NCBI GenBank assembly: GCA_038144835.1 | Contig: JAYQON010000037.1 | Span: 1 to 26,015 of the forward strand | Source: JALHOQ01 sp038144835 | GTDB taxonomy: Bacteria > Bdellovibrionota > Bdellovibrionia > Bdellovibrionales > UBA1609 | Length of the DNA: 26,015 nucleotides | Direction: 5' to 3' | In this document: positions 23,124 to 26,015 of the stretch, in pieces | Layout of the letters: each line of letters begins with the position of its first letter | Position numbering within the stretch: position 1 is the stretch's first letter | The notes under the pieces: model-generated | Database searches by the model: none | Seen by the model: the letters and a program-made list of their open reading frames with translations, nothing else | Told to the model about the DNA's origin: nothing | Position numbers and translations under genes: made by a program

Positions 23124-23516
23124 CTAAACTTTGCCTCTCATAAATCGAAGTCGATCTGCAAATGTGGCGATCAACAGTAGCGCAAAGACAATTGACGATA
23201 AGCGATGTAATAGAGGTCCGGGTAAACCCCAAATTTGAACTTGCTCGAAACCTTGGCTCCACTGCCAAAAACGTGCAATTACCATAGGAATCGAAATTAA
23301 AAACACGTGTGTAACCAGTGGATACCAGCACAAGGACCTCCACTTATCGGACCATTTCATAGCCAGGGCAGTCATTAACAAGCCAGACAACACAAAGTAC
23401 GAGCCAGCTAAGGCGCCAGCCAACAAACGAGATTCAAACACATTAAAGACGAGCATCGCCCAAATTATTGCGAACACTTGTAAGGCCAAAAATAGATTCA
23501 ATGTTTTACCGCTCAT
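23124..23516 (-). CDS. Multi-pass inner-membrane protein, function unknown
   Basis: A 130-residue hydrophobic protein with about four transmembrane segments: LNLFLALQVFAIIWAMLVF, LLAGALAGSYFVLSGLLMTA, WYPLVTHVFLISIPMVIA and LSSIVFALLLIATF. It ends with a short positive tail (DRLRFMRGKV). No conserved family recognised. The ATG at 23516 is supported by AGAGG just upstream; the longer frame overlaps the preceding gene and is not membrane-like. It follows the next gene by 14 nt on the same strand, so they are probably co-transcribed. Confidence 0.6.
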   Translation of the reverse strand: MSGKTLNLFLALQVFAIIWAMLVFNVFESRLLAGALAGSYFVLSGLLMTALAMKWSDKWRSLCWYPLVTHVFLISIPMVIARFWQWSQGFEQVQIWGLPGPLLHRLSSIVFALLLIATFADRLRFMRGKV

Positions 23517-23530
23517 AACGCCTCTACAAA

Positions 23531-24139
23531 CTAGGGATAGCGGGCGCAGTTCTCGGAAAAAATGGACATATCCCAAACTCGATTACGAGGCAGATCCTTT
23601 GCTCCGGGAAGTGACGTCATCATACGTTCTCGGAAAGAGTTCCAAGCCGTATCCCCGTAGGTCACAACAATCCGATTTTTTAAACGGCAAAACAAGGAAA
23701 TATCCGCCGTATCAAGCCAATTGAATTTAGCATGATAGGCTGAAGGTGGCGTATGTCCCCATGCCAATTTTACCAAAATCTCTGTTGACTCCCAAACAGC
23801 TTCCTTGACCTCTTTGACCGCCCCCGCCTGTTGAGCACAACTATTAGGCACAGCGCTCAAATCCTGTAATAACAGCTTGATCTCCTGAAAAAGTTCATAA
23901 CATCCCCCAGGACTGTTGGTGTTCAAGCATTGATCACGCAATCGTTGATATTTAGTGACCTTTTGAAATTTGCTTTTTGGATTTTTATAAAGAAGATTGT
24001 TTTGGTTGGCCTTTAAAACTTCTAACTGGCTCTCACAGACCGTGTGCGGCGGATCAGAGAGAATAATAAAAAATATCCCGATAATAATTATTCCCGTCGC
24101 AAGGATATTTTTGGGTATTGCCGCAATTATTCTGTCCAT
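23531..24139 (-). CDS. Membrane-anchored periplasmic protein, function unknown
   Basis: About 202 residues. An N-terminal transmembrane anchor (ILATGIIIIGIFFIILS, about 12-28) is followed by a ~170-residue soluble domain with six cysteines (in TVCES, DQCLN, GGCYE, NSCAQ, LFCRL and ENCAR), suggesting disulfides in the periplasm. No domain recognised. The start is uncertain: ATG 24139 has GAAGG only 2 nt away, GTG 24148 (3 codons longer) has only a weak site. It pairs with the multi-pass membrane protein downstream, so the two may act together in the envelope. Confidence 0.6.
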   Translation of the reverse strand: MDRIIAAIPKNILATGIIIIGIFFIILSDPPHTVCESQLEVLKANQNNLLYKNPKSKFQKVTKYQRLRDQCLNTNSPGGCYELFQEIKLLLQDLSAVPNSCAQQAGAVKEVKEAVWESTEILVKLAWGHTPPSAYHAKFNWLDTADISLFCRLKNRIVVTYGDTAWNSFRERMMTSLPGAKDLPRNRVWDMSIFSENCARYP

Positions 24140-24177
24140 GACCTTCACTTTAAGCTCAGCAGTGTGCTTCTGAAAAG

Positions 24178-24206
24178 CAAAGAGCCGGGCACTGCCCGGC
24201 TCTTTG
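24178..24206 (-). terminator. Rho-independent terminator of the porin gene
   Basis: AAAGAGCCGGGC (24179-24190) and GCCCGGCTCTTT (24194-24205) form a perfect 12-bp stem with a 3-nt loop, extendable by a C-G pair. In the minus direction the hairpin is followed by TTTGCTTTT-like sequence. It lies about 28 nt past the porin stop and insulates the two membrane/periplasmic genes. Confidence 0.85.
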
Positions 24207-24233
24207 TATCAACCGATACGAAAGTCCTGTTGA

Positions 24234-25589
24234 TTAGAAGGTCATTTTGGCTTCGAGCATCACTTGAGTGATATTATCTGAACGCGCTCCCGCAGTTGCA
24301 TTTTTAAAGTAATCTCCGGGAGAAAAGTAACCCAAGCGAGCGACTGCCGAGAGACCGCCATCATAGTGATGTTCAGCCCAAAGATCGATCTCATCACCTA
24401 ACTTGCTATCATCAGAGGCTGGTGTAACTCCGTTAAATAGAGCTACTCCTGCTGTTCCAGCCTTGGCGGAAGCAGCATTTGTGCCTGATTCTGTGCGTGA
24501 GAACATCGAGTACGTCAAACCGACATCAGTCTTGTCAGTGGCTTTGCCAGTCCAGCCTGCAGTGATGTAGGTCAGGTTACCCCAACCAAACAGATCCATG
24601 AGACCAGCGTTTGCGTGCTTTTCGTAGAAAAAGGAATCATAAGTTTCATGCTTGTTACCGTTAATGTTTTCATCACCAGAGTCTTGATGGTACTGAACAA
24701 AGAAGCGGCTGCGCATGAAATTTTCAACGTTTACTCCAGCCTCAGCCTGGATCATCATTCCAGATGCATCGTATTCTGTCTTTGTGCCGTCTGCTGCAAT
24801 GTGCTTATTTTTACCAGTGTGACCTGCATACCAAAATTTAGCATCAAACATCGAATAGACAAAACCTGCCATTAAACCATAGCGAAGGTTGTCTTGCCCC
24901 TGTAAACCCTGCACATCTGAACCAACGTCCGCGCTGCGAATAGCATCGCCATTCACTTGAATCACGTGCAGGTTTAAAGTTTTCATCCACTCAGGCATCG
25001 TCTTCAGGTCAAAACTCAAACCATAGGCGTTTTGCTCAGCATCTTTGTTGGCTGAATTTTGCAGAGTTGTATAGTCTCTAAATTTGAAGGCAAAAGGCTG
25101 GAACTTACCAAGTTCCATCTCATAGCTCGCAGCTACACCCTCAAAAAAGTAGGGGTTTGGTTCCCAGTCATTAACTCCCATCACAGAACCGTCGCCAATT
25201 TGGAAGTTTTGACGACCAAAGCGAAAGCTAAGATCTTCGGAAACCATCCAATTACCGTAAACCTCGTTCACCACAACAACATTTTCTGCATCGTTACCGG
25301 CAGTTCCACCAGCAGCTCCAACGCCGGCACTCTCCCCCCAAGTTGCATTATGCAACAACGTAAAGTTAGCCGAGAATTTTTCGCTCGCGCGAAAACTTGT
25401 GCCCAACTTGAACCGGTGATCAAAGTTGCTATTTGTTCCTAAGGTGTTCTCATCTCCCCCCGGATTCTGCGTCCACCAATAACGGGCACGATATTCAGCA
25501 TTGTGCGAGAAATCGGCCTTATTCTTTGTTTCCGCGTTTGAGGTGGGCATTAAGCTCACCAAAACCGCCAAGGCTAGCAGTCTTCTCAT
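24234..25589 (-). CDS. Outer-membrane beta-barrel porin (alginate-export/porin-like)
   Basis: A 451-residue outer-membrane protein. The Sec signal peptide MRRLLALAVLVSLMPTSNA is followed by alternating amphipathic strands rich in Tyr/Trp/Phe and Gly. The chain ends MLEAKMTF, with the terminal Phe read by the BAM complex. AEYRARYWWTQNP and SFRFGRQNFQIGDGSVMGVNDWE near the N terminus resemble the alginate_exp/long-chain porin group, in which the FGRQ strand is conserved. Substrate unknown. ATG 25589 is chosen since AAAGGAG lies 7 nt upstream and the signal peptide begins there; the 21-codon upstream extension is not signal-like. It is monocistronic, ending in a strong terminator. Confidence 0.85.
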   Translation of the reverse strand: MRRLLALAVLVSLMPTSNAETKNKADFSHNAEYRARYWWTQNPGGDENTLGTNSNFDHRFKLGTSFRASEKFSANFTLLHNATWGESAGVGAAGGTAGNDAENVVVVNEVYGNWMVSEDLSFRFGRQNFQIGDGSVMGVNDWEPNPYFFEGVAASYEMELGKFQPFAFKFRDYTTLQNSANKDAEQNAYGLSFDLKTMPEWMKTLNLHVIQVNGDAIRSADVGSDVQGLQGQDNLRYGLMAGFVYSMFDAKFWYAGHTGKNKHIAADGTKTEYDASGMMIQAEAGVNVENFMRSRFFVQYHQDSGDENINGNKHETYDSFFYEKHANAGLMDLFGWGNLTYITAGWTGKATDKTDVGLTYSMFSRTESGTNAASAKAGTAGVALFNGVTPASDDSKLGDEIDLWAEHHYDGGLSAVARLGYFSPGDYFKNATAGARSDNITQVMLEAKMTF

Positions 25590-25919
25590 GTTGAAACTCC
25601 TTTGGTTGTTTCTGGTTGTCTTCGGACTCTGTAATTTCTGAATCGTAAACACATAGTTCTCTGCTTTATCCCAAGGCTAAGGTCTTAAGCTAGGGTTTTG
25701 CCTCACGTTATCACTAGCGGTAGTGTACCCACAGTGACGTTGTTCAACGCACTTAGTAAAATTGAAAAATTGAAAGATATAAAAGGCAATCAAAATAGAG
25801 GGCTTATTGCGCTCGCGTCAAAGTTAAGCAATTTGACAGCTTATCTCAAATTGCTTAGCGTGCAGTCGATCCTTCGTTTTGAAAATGTGTACTTAACCAA
25901 ATTGAACAAACTTGCCTTT
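25590..25919. other. 330-nt gap between the porin gene and tRNA-Pro
   Basis: Holds the long upstream region of the porin and the tRNA promoter. A minus-strand TTGACG (25821-25816), 18-bp spacer and TATTTT (25797-25792) could drive the porin with a ~190-nt leader; this is a weak call. A perfect inverted repeat lies at 25825-25857. A plus-strand reading frame across this gap runs through the tRNA and is not a gene. Confidence 0.35.
25825..25857 (+). repeat. Perfect 12-bp inverted repeat containing a TTGACA box
   Basis: TAAGCAATTTGA (25825-25836) and TCAAATTGCTTA (25846-25857) are exact reverse complements around a 9-nt spacer. TTGACA (25833-25838), a perfect -35, straddles the end of the left arm. 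No T-run follows on either strand, so an operator-like role is more likely than a terminator. Confidence 0.6.
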
Positions 25920-25996
25920 CGGGGAGTAGCGCAGTCCGGTAGCGCATCTGCTTTGGGAGCAGAGGGTCGCAGGTTCAAATCCTGTCTCTCCGACCA
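25920..25996 (+). tRNA. tRNA-Pro (anticodon UGG)
   Basis: A complete 77-nt cloverleaf. Acceptor stem CGGGGAG pairs with CTCTCCG (one G-T), then discriminator A and an encoded CCA (25994-25996). The anticodon arm is TCTGC-TTTGGGA-GCAGA, with anticodon TGG at 25954-25956 reading CCA and wobble proline codons. The T arm contains GGTTCAAATCC. The D arm is normal (AGCGCAGTCCGGTAGCGC). Confidence 0.97.
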
Positions 25997-26015
25997 ATAA
26001 AAAGAACGGCTCTGG

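Noticed and set aside
25698..26000. Plus-strand 100-codon reading frame upstream of and through the tRNA
   Set aside because: It reads through the whole tRNA-Pro gene; the part before it is AT-rich with no ribosome-binding site.

Overview
The window is ordinary bacterial chromosome: densely packed housekeeping genes with short gaps, many stop/start overlaps and several head-to-head or tail-to-tail boundaries. I see no insertion sequence, CRISPR array, phage module or integrase. The organism is Gram-negative: it has an lpxD lipid A gene, an outer-membrane porin ending in Phe, and a periplasmic S41 protease. The partial EF-G resembles the mitochondrial EFG1/spdEFG1 type found in spirochaetes, planctomycetes and former delta-proteobacteria. 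Together with the basic myxobacterium-like SH3-tail protein, this suggests the Bdellovibrionota/Myxococcota side of the old Deltaproteobacteria. Placement in Bdellovibrionota is an inference with moderate confidence.

Layout. 1-2483 (+): the end of EF-G (fusA), dcd, a CBS-pair protein and cutA. 2810-3352 (+): pyrE, followed by a structured convergent gap. 6486-3594 (-): a three-gene unit for the 2-oxoacid dehydrogenase E1 alpha and beta subunits plus a small-molecule-type methyltransferase. 12465-6572 (-): topA, a HAD-like protein that ends in a textbook beta-clamp binding pentapeptide, and a Prc/Tsp-type protease. 12545-13333 (+): a HAD-IIB phosphatase whose 3' end overlaps tex. 16563-13310 (-): a basic SH3-tail protein, infA (IF-1) and tex. 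16701-19321 (+): lpxD-metG. 22539-19306 (-): a six-gene run of rpmB, rplX, a small secreted protein, a nitrilase-family amidase, a second small secreted protein and a THUMP-type RNA methyltransferase. 22674-23015 (+): rpsR, divergent from rpmB. 25589-23124 (-): a porin with a strong terminator, then two unknown membrane or periplasmic proteins. 25920-25996 (+): tRNA-Pro(UGG).

Most genes serve translation (EF-G, IF-1, L28, L24, S18, MetRS, tRNA-Pro, rRNA methylation), nucleic-acid maintenance (TopA, Tex, clamp-motif HAD protein), nucleotide synthesis (Dcd, PyrE) or the envelope (LpxD, porin, Prc). No undescribed multi-gene system stands out. The observations most worth following are the clamp-motif HAD protein next to topA, the displaced rpmB-rplX/rpsR ribosomal-protein locus with its overlapping divergent promoters, a possible leaderless mRNA for the CBS protein, and a perfect 12-bp inverted repeat upstream of tRNA-Pro.
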